In this document: one piece after another, positions 23,235 through 34,800 of the stretch
Numbering within the stretch: position 1 is the first letter of the stretch
How the letters are laid out: each line of letters opens with the position of its first letter
NCBI RefSeq assembly: GCF_022539665.2
Contig: NC_081335.1
Location: 3,224,001 to 3,288,000, forward strand
DNA length: 64,000 nucleotides
Direction: 5' to 3'
Origin: Daphnia carinata
Taxonomy: Eukaryota > Arthropoda > Branchiopoda > Diplostraca > Daphniidae
The notes under the pieces: generated by a model
What the model saw: the letters and a program-made list of their open reading frames with translations, nothing else
What the model was told of the DNA's origin: nothing
The model's database searches: none
Program-made: the position numbers and the translations under genes

Positions 23235-24882
23235 GGAATGAAGCTGCGGCAAGTGGAGTTCGATTTGGGGTATTAGGCCCCTCTGGCAATTTTAGTTTTA
23301 GGCGCAGGGGGTATTGCGCGTTTGCTGGCCGTGATTATAGTAGGCCATGGTTGAGTAGCGTGGATGGAGAATAACGTGTGGCTGGAGAAAAATATGTGGC
23401 TGGAGAAAAATATGTTAAAATGGATAAGATAATAAAAGATAAGGATGGTAAGTACAAAGATTATTATATTAGTTTTCAATTATTAATTATTGTTTTTTAG
23501 CTCTAATTATGAACCTGCAGGCTCAATTATTGTTCGTAATCAGTCCATGCAGCGATGGAACTGAACAATTGTGGGACTGTATTTGGGCCAAAAATGGGTG
23601 TGGTACGGAAACCCAGAAATGGCACGAGTTCAACCTAAAACATGGATTAGGTACTTCCCCGTTCTTTGTCTATCGAAAAAGTATTTTTAATGCTATTATT
23701 TTGCATTCACAGAATTTTAGTGGGGGGATCAAGTCAAGTCTGGAAGTGTTACAGGATGGAAGAGTCAGCCTGTAGTTGAAAAAACACTGAGAGTGCATTA
23801 CCGTTAAGGTGTGAGGTAAAGTAATAGAGTAATGCAAATTGTCTAATGAGAAGTACCATCTTGTGTTAATGAATCCGGTACAACAGCAATCCTTTATAGT
23901 TCTGTCACAGCTAGAAGCCTCAAATAATTCTGCTTCTCTTGCTAAAGAACAACTTGTCCTTTACGTTCAGAGTGTTGGTGAAGCTGGGTACTTAAATGGC
24001 CCTAAAGATGTTTCACTTTGCTGGCATTGCAAGGATGAACATCATACATGGACTCTTTAGGTATGAAAGGAATTGTCTTGAAATTTTTTTGAATTTATGA
24101 CGAAGAATTTCTCCTCCTTTTTGCCAACCATGTCTAATCTACAAAAAAAAAAATTTATCCAATAGGAAAGGATTTTCAGCATACTGGGAACACAACTATC
24201 AACAATGCAACATTCTATGGGTGCTATTTTATCATTCAAGAGCCTTATACAATGTTTTTCATCTACAATTTGTATGGCCTTTTCCAAGCTTCTGTCAGAA
24301 GTTCAATCTATGAGTCATGTAAGTCACATGAGCAACAATTGAGATGCTTAATGGTGTTGTTTTTCTTTTCTCAGTGTAGGTTAATAGTAACATTGGATCT
24401 GAAAAGATTCTTGGTTGGGGCAAGACACTGAATAAATTGTAATGATTGGATGGATGATATGACATTTCTATACTTCATTCGGATTCCCGAGACGGTATTT
24501 TATATTTAAAAAAATTGAAGTGCATATCTGGGCTCCCTTCCTTTCCGTTTCCCCTTGACTCGTAATAAGCCCGTAGGGGGTCATGCCCCTACTGTACGGT
24601 ATATATAAAAATAAAATATACCGAGGTTTGGAGGGCTCTGGCCGGAAAGGGGACGTGGGGGTCCGCTTAGTCCGATGATGTGTTCACGGAGGGCGACGTG
24701 GCTGCCCACAAATCCGAACTAAAGGTTAATCGCTCCAGTAAAAATGTTCCAAATCTTCGGCTCTTCCGGCTTCTCTTAGCCAATCACCGGGTAATCTCCC
24801 CGGTGGGTCAACAAGGCAGTGTCTCCCCCTGCCTGGGTTGACGGCAACTTTTGAAAGGGCTATTGTGCCTTTTTAAAGTTGC
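23235..24882 (+). mobile_element. Unit 3 of the element, 5'-truncated and internally deleted
   Basis: A SINE-like fragment (23235-23348) runs directly into element sequence homologous to 15650 onward (TGAGTAGCGTGGATGGAGAATAACG). Exon 2 of the gene model joins straight to the end of exon 4 (QAQLLFVISPCSDGTEQ), so exon 3, the intervening introns and most of exon 4's beginning are missing. Later parts match units 1 and 2 with scattered changes, and the inverted end is complete at 24515-24882. The left inverted end is absent. It has the same orientation as unit 1 and is clearly more diverged than units 1 and 2 are from each other. Confidence 0.65.
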
Positions 24883-26780
24883 AAAAATAATTCAAGTATG
24901 TGAAGGTAGTATTGTGTATGATAGATGTGAATAGCTTTCCCAATTTGTAGCTAAAAAATTTCTTAAGTTCGCTACATATGCAGTTTTCCGTTACAATCAA
25001 AGATGAATTTGGCTTTTTCGATCGATTTGAAAAGGTTTTATCTTGTCACGGAGACCAACGTAAATCACAGAAACGTTCAATTGATTCGCTCTATTTGTCT
25101 TCCGCTTTTCTGAACGTTGCCACTTTCATTGAAACCCGTAATATTTTGCATTGTCTCCCACATCCTAACATTCACTTTTTTGGCTAATTTAGCGCCTTTT
25201 AATTTTCCTTTGCCCGCAATCGTTTGATTGTGTTAACCCATTTACGAGATTTCTATGTCAAACGTTGTTTTCAAATTTTCTTCGTGAAATTGTCATTGAC
25301 ACTAACAGCAAACAGGCATACACATTAGCGTACTTATTATGTGCGCGGATGGTGTTGTGGATGCGTTTGAATCATATTATACGCTGCCAATTGATTATCT
25401 GGTGTTGTGTTTTTTTACTTAATTTTCCCATTTTGTATTATTCATTTTCAAATCGAAAGAGAACAATGTGGTGAGTTTGTGCGGCTCTTTATATGCAAAA
25501 ACAGCAGGTAAGAAATGGTAATTCTAATTTTAGAGAAAAAATGTAGAATCGCTATCCTCGTCTAAAAAGCCGCAGCCTACAAGTACTAGTCACACTTGTT
25601 GGGGGTGGAAGGACGTGAATTTTCGCTTTAGAAGCAGAATGGATATGTTCACAGCAGTATTTTTCACGCATTAAAAAATAAGTGAATTCTTAAGAAAATT
25701 CGCGTCTTGATTCTAAATTAAAAAACGAGATGACGCTGCTGTGCAATTAATTTGTTCAGTTAGAACGCATGATAAGTGAAATCCAGCCGAATGTTTGTTA
25801 ATTGTGTTAATATACAACAGAAGATTCGAAAAACGTTATGCTACCGACGATGAAGTGTTTTGATTGTGTTTTGGAAGTCAACCAGATGAAATAGATTTCT
25901 TATTTAACGAGATCAGCTATGCCAGCTGTCAAACACAAAGCCTGGCAGCATATTCTGGCTTTTGCGTTCAATCATGTGATAAGATTACTCATTTAAAGGT
26001 ATAAGGCTTACATTTTGATACTAGAATCCAATTAGTATGATTCTACTTTCAAGGAATAGCTCATGAAACTTTATTTACAAATTACAGAGGTTGTGACAGT
26101 GGCAAAAGTGTTATCATTTGAATATCTTCGTCTGATTTTGCAGCACTTTATCCATTCATCAACTATTAGTTTGGATCTGGCAAAGGTGGTTTATACCTCT
26201 GTGTCGTGTGGCCAACAAAAATTACCGCCGTTTCAGCAGTCATCCTGCTATTCCTACCTAACAAACCAACACACATAGACATGGACCCCAAAACCATTTA
26301 CTTGTGGTATTTTAAGTTTCTTTCTTAGTCTAATATGACTTTTCTTTACATTTAATATCCTTTTGTAGGACTGCCAAGTCTTTACTTTCTTCATCGTAAT
26401 TCCTGGCCCCACTATCTTTTTAGTCTTTGAGTAACAGCTGTAAGTCAAATAGCCATCTCTGTTATAGTTTCACCAACAATGTTTTATTTCCAAAAATTAA
26501 CAGTTGTTTTTACTTCTATCGTTTAGAGCTAGGGCATTTTCCTTTTCTGTCCCATGTAAAAAGACCTTCAAGATTTCGATCGAGTATTAACTCTCTCAAG
26601 CCATCTAAAAGTAAGTTTCCATTTGCCCGTTCAAGTGTAATAGTGTAATATCGTTGTTTGTTATTTAGGTAACGCCATGACAGCAAAATGAAAAAAAGTG
26701 ATGGAATGCCGAATAGTAAATAAAAGTAGGTAGCCGAATAGTAAGCAGTGGTCTGTAGGAGATCATCGTGGAACATCGTG
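24883..26780. other. Unique AT-rich DNA with no supported gene
   Basis: Between element units 3 and 4 I find only short open frames of 60-90 codons without family resemblance or a convincing exon chain. It is not a copy of any other part of the window. Confidence 0.4.
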
Positions 26781-26801
26781 CAAAATGTTGTTATATGGCC
26801 C

Positions 26802-26960
26802 GTCTTCGCCTCGCCCGTCGCCCCGCCTTCGCCTCGCCCGTCGACCCGGCTTCGCCTCGCCCGTCATCCCGACTTCGCCTCGCCCATCGCCCCGTCTTCG
26901 CTTCGCCCGTCGCCCCGTCATCGCCTCGTGGTCGCGCCGTCTTCGCCTCTCCTATCGCCC
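26802..26960. repeat. 23-bp GC-rich minisatellite
   Basis: Five to six imperfect tandem copies of a 23-base unit, about CGTCGCCCCGCCTTCGCCTCGCC. The later copies drift towards TCGTGGTCGC. Since 23 is not a multiple of three, each copy shifts frame, which explains why all three forward frames stay open as Arg/Pro/Ser/Ala-rich nonsense. No gene is implied. Confidence 0.8.
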
Positions 26961-27032
26961 CTTCGTCACCTCGTGGTCGCCTCATCGTGGTATTGTTTTG
27001 TTTTGTTTCGTATTATGTAATGCTAATCTAAT

Positions 27033-27351
27033 TAACTCGTTGGCTGCCACCCACCCACCTTGGTCCCCTTTTTTTTGTAGCTTGACAGGGACGGGCCGCG
27101 CTGTTCTGGTCCATGGTCTATCTGCCATGGGGTGGAGCAGCGCCACTGCCCAAGATTGGCCGAACGGCCCTTTAGGCAATGCACCACAGGGAATTCCCTT
27201 GAACGAGACGGCGATGTAGACCTGGGGTGTGCATTCCCGGAAAGGTCTCATCGTCAGTTTCAGCCCGGCCTACCCGGCCCCCTTGGTCGCTATCCCTTCG
27301 ATAGCGACAGTAGCAACTGTAGAATATGGTGGCGTGGCAGCCAACGAGTTA
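27033..27351. mobile_element. Small MITE with 18-bp perfect inverted ends
   Basis: TAACTCGTTGGCTGCCAC at 27033-27050 is repeated as its exact reverse complement at 27334-27351, giving a 319-base unit. If the outer TA is a target duplication, the element would belong to the Tc1/mariner-like group of non-autonomous transposons. The interior is GC-rich and has no coding capacity of its own. Confidence 0.7.
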
Positions 27352-27492
27352 GTTGTATGTATTTGTGTATGTATTGTATTTTGCATATCTATTAAAATTT
27401 ATGTAAAGTGGTGGATATGTGGGTGGAAGGAGGGACAAAAAAACGATTTTACACTATTTACTTTTATATTTATTATTTAGCTACACATTAAT

Positions 27493-27914
27493 TGACATGG
27501 GGATCGAAACCTAGTATTCCAGCATGACAACAACATGCTTTACCATTATTCCAACCATGAACTTATAAGCAACTAATGAATATTTCTTGTTACCTACGGA
27601 CTAACATTTACACTTAATAAAGTTGAAATGCAAAGCTGCAATATTCTTTTCCACATTTATTCTGCTTCAATTATATACATCTGTTGAGGTTTGAACCCAG
27701 GGTAACAGGTATCGCAACTAAAGGCTCTACCACAGAGCTATGGACCTTATGAAATCTGAAGAAAGATAAGCATATAGTTGTGCAAGACTGCACAAACAGC
27801 CTAGACGATAACATATTATATGGGATAATAAGAAAATTTAGGTATATCTCGTGGCTCAATGTTAGAGCATCGGCGTTGCACGCTGAAGGTCTGGGGATCG
27901 GTTCCCATACGAGT
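27493..27914. repeat. tRNA-like triplet module C (reversed)
   Basis: Minus-strand segments 27493-27560 and 27685-27747 and plus-strand segment 27845-27914: the same three tRNA-like units as module B in reverse-complement order. The last is the best preserved in the window: D arm GCTC..GAGC, anticodon stem TCGGC..GCTGA with loop GTTGCAC (T33, TGC, A37), five pairs of acceptor stem CTCGT..ACGAG, and a T arm with only four pairs. It sits just outside the inverted end of unit 4, as module B sits outside units 1 and 2. Confidence 0.65.
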
Positions 27915-28236
27915 AAAATAAAATTCAAATACAAAATTACTTCAGAAAATATCCAGGCATTACACTATGTTCGTTGAATCTAAGTCGAGAATGCAAAGAC
28001 TGTAATAAATAATAATTGAATACTTACAGATAAACGATAAATTAATGGAAACAATGCTTACCATCAAAGATGGCAAAAACAATAAAAATGAATTGAGCAA
28101 GCTAAATAAAAAAAAAAATTGATAAATGTAATGTGTGAATACAGCGAACGCAGACAATTAAAGAAACAAATTTTCGAAAAAATATTTTATAAAAAAAATT
28201 TTTATTGACAGTTCTCTGCACCTTAGAATTATTTTT

Positions 28237-30450
28237 GCAACTTTAAAAAGGCACAATAGCCCTTTCAAAAGTTGCCGTCAACCCAGGCAGGGGGAGACAC
28301 TGCCTTGTTGACCCACCGGGGAGATTACCCGGTGATTGGCTAAGAGAAGCCGGAAGAAGAGCTGAAGATTTGGAACATTTTTACAGGAGCGATTAACCTT
28401 TAGTTCGGATTTGTGGGTAGCCACAGAGCCCTCCGTGAACACATCATCGGACTAAGCGGCACCCCACGTCCCCTTTCCGGCCAGAGCCCTCCAAACCTCG
28501 GTATATGTTGTTTTTATATATACCGTACAGTAGGGGCATGACCCCCTACGGGCTTATTACGAGTCAAGGGGAAACGGGGCTTCAGAAAAGAAGGGAGCCC
28601 AGATATGCACTTCAATTTTTAAATAATTAATACCGTAATACGCGGGAATAAAGAGGCGACTGATGGAGGGAAATTCAATTCCGTACTTCAAATTACTATA
28701 ACCTTTCGTCATCGCATCCCAACCAGAAACCTTCGCAGGTTCACTATTGCTATTAATCTAAATTAAGAAAATAAAACAGATAAGCATAAGACGTTCTTAT
28801 TGATATCGCTTACAGGGTACATAAATTCACCATCTGCCATAGTCCTGTAGATTCCTGGCAGGAGCTTCTAAAAGGCTATGCAGTTGCAAATGATCACCAT
28901 AGCCAAAACTTGAATACGAAAGTTTGGAAGAACCCTTCGTGTTGGACACAGAGATCTTCCATGGGCTTTCCGGTTGGACGTTCCATGCACCATAAAAAAC
29001 AGAGAGGTTACAAAGTTGGTTGTTTTGATCACTAAACGTTAAGGTAAACAATGTACCTGGTCTCGGCAGTCTTGACAACAATTTCCATTATAACATCATT
29101 TCACCTGATTTTATAGAAAAAGAATTTCGTAGGCGACAGTTCAGAATAGAAATGGTTGCACTCAACTCTATTGACAGGTGAGGATTACGGAATGTCGCCT
29201 TAGGGAGTGCAAACCGCGATTTTCAAAACTATTAAATGCTTGTTAGCCATTGAAAGATTGCTGGCTGACGCAGACAATCGTTTGGGACATGATTAATGAC
29301 CTGCTTCGTGGATAAAGCTCGTTTTTTTTAGCCCTCTCCAGGATGACATGAATTCCAGTATGTTCTACACATGTATCAGCACTTAGCGATACACCAATTA
29401 AAACAATTAAAAAGTTTAAAATAGTACCACCTTTTTAATGTTTTTGACTCCATGATTCATCTTCATTGCAATTGTGAAGGCAAGACAACTGACCTATGGT
29501 GATTTATTCATCTCACTTGCCATAACCGTTTTCCCAATGTATCAGCTTTTCTGCCAACAGTAGTTTACTAATACAACATTGACGATTAAAATTAGAAAAC
29601 TAAACAAACTCAGCAGAAAAGCATTACCAGGGAGTAACATCTTGCATGTTGATGAAGAATCCTCGGTTTATCATGTACATGGCAGAATATTCACATTGCC
29701 TGGATGGCGCAATCCTTTGCGTAATCACACAAATAGTAACTAAAACATATTGAATTGAAACAAAATTTAAATGAAGTTTTACCCAACAGCCGGCTGCACC
29801 TCTGAATTCCAAAACTACGTCTACACATTCATATCAAGCTTTTCCAGCATGTCTCACCTTTGGCATTTGTTTAAATCATTCCTTCAAAAATTTTAAATAA
29901 ATGTAAATAAAGTAAACAATTGATATTTATGTGACGTCAGAGTATTACGTAGTACTTGACAGCCATTTGGCTGTCAAGCATTCCATACAAGATAGGCATT
30001 TTGGATTCCACAAGATAGAATCAGTGGCAGCAATCAAGTGCTTTTGATATGGGCTAGGTGTTATAGTCGCTGAGGGCTCTCAATCCCTAAACTGAACCTT
30101 GCTCACTGATGACAATCTATAAAAGGATTTAAATCTTAATTAATGAGACATGTAGGATACTGTAAAATATTATGGTAAAGATGGTACCAAATGCTGAGTT
30201 ACTAGAAATTTTGCCTGGGAAATCTCCAACTGACCATGTGAAACATAAGTCAGCTGTACTGCATTTGCAAATCCAGTGTTAAAGTAACCATATCCAATCC
30301 ATGTCTGAAGGAATGAATGAGAAAATTAAATAGGAATCTGGCCGCTAGATGGCCATAGCTGTAAAAAAGAAAAAAAAAGCCAAATTTTTTTTTTTGTTGG
30401 GTAAAACGGATTGCCATAGATACCACTGCAGACAATCCGAGAACCAGGAT
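28237..30450 (-). mobile_element. Unit 4, an old diverged copy of the element
   Basis: A complete inverted end (28237-28618) is nearly identical to the inner ends of units 1 and 2. Behind it the interior is strongly diverged but collinear: a minus-strand block near 28700-28760 (INSNSEPAKVSGW) matches VNSNIGSEKILGW of units 1 and 2. The sequence around 30340-30425 (CCGCTAGATGGCCATAG, AAAACGGATTGCCATAGATA) matches 20410-20520. The far inverted end is not recognisable. The contrast between a fresh-looking end and an old interior is unusual. A minus-strand open stretch at 28827-29081 has no known family. Confidence 0.55.
29955..29978. repeat. Perfect short hairpin
   Basis: CTTGACAGCC, a four-base loop ATTT, then GGCTGTCAAG: a ten-pair perfect stem. 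No function can be assigned. It lies inside the region assigned to unit 4. Confidence 0.6.
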
Positions 30451-30574
30451 GTATTTTTATCATGCTTATTCAAGGAAAAAACTATTTCTCTGTAGATCCA
30501 CGGCATTTTAGTGTCCGCAGATACCAGGTGGCGCTGGAGTAGTGATTGTGCTCAGTTTCTGCAGGTATAAATTT

Positions 30575-30616
30575 TAAGCCCGACAAAATAAGCCCGACAA
30601 AATAAGCCCGACAAAA
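30575..30616. repeat. Three tandem 14-bp repeats
   Basis: TAAGCCCGACAAAA occurs three times head to tail without change. This is recent slippage or a tiny satellite, with no evident function. Confidence 0.85.
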
Positions 30617-31851
30617 TTTCTGTTTTTTTACGTTTTATCCAAAAACTATGAATCCCGCGAGAAAACAACCCTCTTATTTGTGATGTCCGTTCAATTCTGC
30701 ATCGAAACCATGCATTTAAAGTCAAATCTAAAATTTTGCCAAAATTGAAAAAGTGAGAAGGCCTTCTCACTTTTGTCAAAATGGGCCAAAATCAAAATCT
30801 CCTGGAATTCAATGAAACTCACACAGTATAATGAAAATTGAACGCTGATTTCGATTCAGCTATTAGTTTTCTCCTTAACCCAACCGTTTTGAAAATAAAA
30901 GAAAATGAGGTGCTGTCAGTGACAGTTTTATCTCACCGTAGCGTACTGGCGCGCTAGCGTTATCAGATATTTGGTGACCGAATCGAACTATTTGACTTGA
31001 AATCAAAATGTGAAAACCCTTTCAGAACTATGGTTTTCGGCCGCATGTTGCAGAGAGCTCTGGGATTCGGTGGGCGTGACATAACTGTTAGTCTGCCAGT
31101 TGGTGTTATGTTTTTGTGCGTTCATTAAAATGCTTAAAAGAAAAAACAGTTCTAGAGTTTATTTAGCAGCTAAGGTTGTTTTTGCCGCAACCTTCATTTC
31201 TAAATTTCGGACATTCTAAGATTTCGTTGTCAGAATTTCGAGTTTTCCTTTAGCGATCGTTAAGGCATGTGGCAGAATTACATCCACGTAACTCTCTGCG
31301 AATAGAAAATTAGATAGTTTGATGTCGAAACCTGCTGATGTTTCCACCGATTGCTAATCATTCACAAACCGATAACTGAAATAAAATCGTATAATGAATA
31401 ATCCAATCTAGACATTAGTCAGTAACACATTTTTGTTTTGTTTACCAAATACAAATTGAAAAAGGAGTACTATTTTGCCAACGTAATAAGTAATAATAAT
31501 GGAAAAAGAAAACTGTACAAATGAATGAACGAAGAAGGAGCCAACAATCCGTCGTGTCAACATTTTTATGGCCTATCACCCAGTTTCATTGTATAACGAA
31601 TTATAACAGACTTATTTGCGCAGGCAGCTTCTTCCAAAGGACATACCAAAGAAAAAAGGGAGAAACACAACAAAAACTTTATGTATGAGCAAGTTAGAAA
31701 TTGTCCTACGCCAAATAAACAAAAAATGGGAGTTGTGTTAAAACAGGGAAAAGCAATGCCTGTCGTAATCGAAATAAGGTATACATCAGCTTCAAGCAAG
31801 TAAACGTCATTAGAAATAGACTTGGTATCGTAATAGCGTATAAACAAATAA
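30617..31851. other. DNA downstream of the CEP170-like gene
   Basis: Apart from the palindrome at 30749-30774 listed separately, no coding exon is supported. The part nearest 31851 should be the 3' untranslated region of the minus-strand CEP170-like gene. A possible polyadenylation signal on that strand (TTTATT on plus) lies near 31157. Confidence 0.4.
30749..30774. repeat. 26-bp perfect palindrome
   Basis: AAAAGTGAGAAGG is followed directly by its reverse complement, with no spacer. It is flanked by a looser inverted pair (TTTTGCCAAAAT upstream, TTTTGTCAAAAT downstream). It could form a cruciform. No role is known. Confidence 0.75.
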
Positions 31852-34800
31852 TCAATAAAAATCTCCGCTAGTGTAACCGTTCCAATCTTCTCCTTCGGTT
31901 GTAGTGCCGTCGTTTAAAATAGCACCTTCTTCTCCGCCGCCATCCAAAACGTCTTCAAATAACACCTGGTCCAACGCTGACGACCAATACAAACCCAAAA
32001 CGAATGTCACTTCAGATTCATTCGCAATTACACAGCAGAAAAAGTATGACAAATTTACCTTGAAAGACCTGCTCAACGCGTTTCATAACCTTGAGCGTTC
32101 CAGACAACTCCCTAGAACTCGACCTTCCCGCTGTGACCGAGTGGATGGGCGATTCGGAAGCGCAATCAGATAGGCGGTTTAATGCGTCGTCAATCAGACC
32201 CAGTCTTTCCAAATCGTCAACATATTGTGGCCTAGCCAGCCGAAAAATGATTAGCTTCCAATAACAGGGAATGTCAACGAAAACAGTACCTGAGTTTCCT
32301 CATCAGGCTTTCGGCGTTTGAGCGTATCTTTGCTGACATTCCATAAATAGTGGAAATAACCAGATTGTCCAGCGCTTCGAGTTTTGTGCGGGCTCGTAGC
32401 GATGAATTGGAGGCCGAAGTACGCATCAGAAGACTGTCTTCCAAGTATAACTAGCAAAAATATGTCCAGAGGTTGATTATTTTATGACAAGATGGCCATG
32501 AATTCACTTTTAAAAAATAAAAAAAAATAAAAATAAAATACCTTTCTTCGCGGAGAGCCAGGACTGGAGGTTAAATCTACGTCATTGCTCATTACGCTGG
32601 CCAAGTCACTAAAATCGGCTGGCAAACTGGGTGGAGAATTGTGCGAAGTGGTTTGCATTAGGTTAAGGCCCATATATTTGCGTGTGGTCATCGGACTCGG
32701 TTTGGGGCTAGCCTTCTTTGGTGGACTGTAAAGCATGTCGTTTTCGTCATCCGAACTGGAAATTGCGATGGAAACTTTTGAATGAAATGGCCAATACATA
32801 TCGCAATGCAAAACAGCTTTTTCTCACCTGTATAGTAGGGCAGAGTTGTGCATCGATACCGGTTTGTGATGCTGCGTCCTTCTGCTGTTATTGTTATACT
32901 TGGATTGCTGCCCACCAGCATCCATGCCGCTCGAACGAGCTTTGGTGTTGTTGACACACGTGAATGATGCGGAACGGATAATGGTCCGGGGTGGTGGGCT
33001 GTAAGTGAACATGAAATTCAAAGTTAAGATGATCCATTCGGATTAAGAAGCAAAAACGAAAACAACCCAACAACCTGGGACTTTGCGATGACGGGCTGCT
33101 GGCCATGCTTGTCACGGTGCCAATCATGCTCTGGCTCATGGTCAGCGTGGTGGTTTGAGCCCGTCGGGCGGCCTCCTTCTTCTTGCCTTCAGCTGCGGCT
33201 TTCATTGGATCGTAGTTCTTCCTGCGCTTCCAGTTCTGGAACTCAGCCTCTTTGGACGATAAGGTCGAATTGCTACGGCTCTTGCGTGCGCCAGATACAT
33301 GAGGGGGTTGCGGAGGAGACGCCATCACTTGCTGCGGTTGCGGAGGTGGTATATTGCCACTCTGGCTCTTATTGACTTTCGGTTTAAAAGTTGAAGCGGT
33401 AGCCGATCCCGTCTTCTCCGTTTTGCTACCAAGACGTAGGCTGAACCGGCCGCCATCGTTGCGGGAGAAAGAATTGGAACTGGCGTTCGGCGGAGGACCT
33501 CTTGCACTGCTGGTCGACGTCGCAGACATTTGACTGTTTGTCGAAATGGACGACAACTTCCTGACCAATGGAGCAGTGGAAGCGGCCGGGACTTGAGGAC
33601 TGGAACCGCGCGACGGTGAATCGTTAGGCCGCCGGTGGTGGTCTTTATTGGGGACTGAGGATCCAGCACCAGACAGTGAAGCGGACGAATTCCGCTCAAC
33701 GTCCAATCCGAGTCTACCTCGGCGTAAGCTGAGGGCTCGGTTGTAACGTACAGCTGGCACATTCTTCTAAATGATTTTCAAGATAACGCATTCTTTCAGT
33801 TAATTCATCTTATCAATAAAAAGGATTTAAGATTATCGTACTGGTGTCTTGTTATCCTCGTGAGCGTGTCGCGAGCGAGAGCTAGTCTCTCCTGAAGTGA
33901 AATCACTGAGGCTGCTATCCGAATGAAGGCTCTTGGCATCATCGCCGTGTAATTCGTTGTGGATTATATTAGTTGTTGTGCTGGTAGTCGTGGACGTGTT
34001 CATTGCGTTATTAGTGCTATTATTGGCCGTCATAACGTAAGTCGTTTTGCGGATAGGGGCTAAAGGCGTCGCAGTTGTGGACGTTACGGGGTACTGTTCG
34101 TCCAGACTGCGGATCTTGGCTCGCAATTGTGCGCTCAGTTTGCGACCTGTCAGTCACAATTAAAAAACAAAAAAACAAAAAAAACAAAAGGTTAACAACG
34201 ATGTCAATGCAAGATGAATTAAAAATACCAATACTGTTTTCTAATTCGGCTGGGACGGCGGAAGAATGGACGGACTGTCGATAGCTGCTGCTGCTACGAG
34301 TCTCGGCATCTGACTCGGTACTACTGCGGCCATCAACACGAGCCTACATCAAAATAAAAATGGACGCAAATTGTAATCCAATTATTTCGTAAATCCTCAA
34401 AAGTAAATCATCAAAGAATATCTCACCTGCATAGCTGACACAACCGATTCCGTATCACGTAAGAAAGACTCGGTCTCCAAGCTGCTGTCACTCGGATCGG
34501 ACATGTCACTAGGACGAGGCGAGGAGCGAGAACGGGAGCTGCCGTTACTAGCACCAGGCGGGACGCTGGGCAGACGACGCCGAGGTCGTTGAGCCGTTGG
34601 CAGTTCTGGCGGAGGTGGACGGGGATGCGACGGGGGTTTGGCTAGGTTAGCCGGTATGGCTGGGATGTTCACAAGATGAGACAATGGAGCTTCCTGTTGC
34701 TGTGCAACTTGCGCGGCCCATTCACGAATCCATTGTGGGGTCGAGCGATTGCTGTTATCAATCGGGTCAATTTGGCCGGCCGTGCCGACGCCCGCCGACG

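Noticed and set aside
14581-24882. Transposase, integrase or reverse transcriptase inside the element
   Set aside because: No DDE, RT or tyrosine recombinase motifs were seen in any frame of units 1-3.
26785-27219. 144-codon forward frame
   Set aside because: It is produced by the 23-bp minisatellite and reads on into the MITE.
13880-27914. Functional nuclear tRNA genes
   Set aside because: Acceptor stems are incomplete or mismatched and several anticodon arms are degenerate, so they are called tRNA-like repeats.
32894-33760. Unspliced reading of the 288-codon minus frame
   Set aside because: The frame crosses an intron; the coding exon ends at 33075 with a donor that keeps phase with the next exon.
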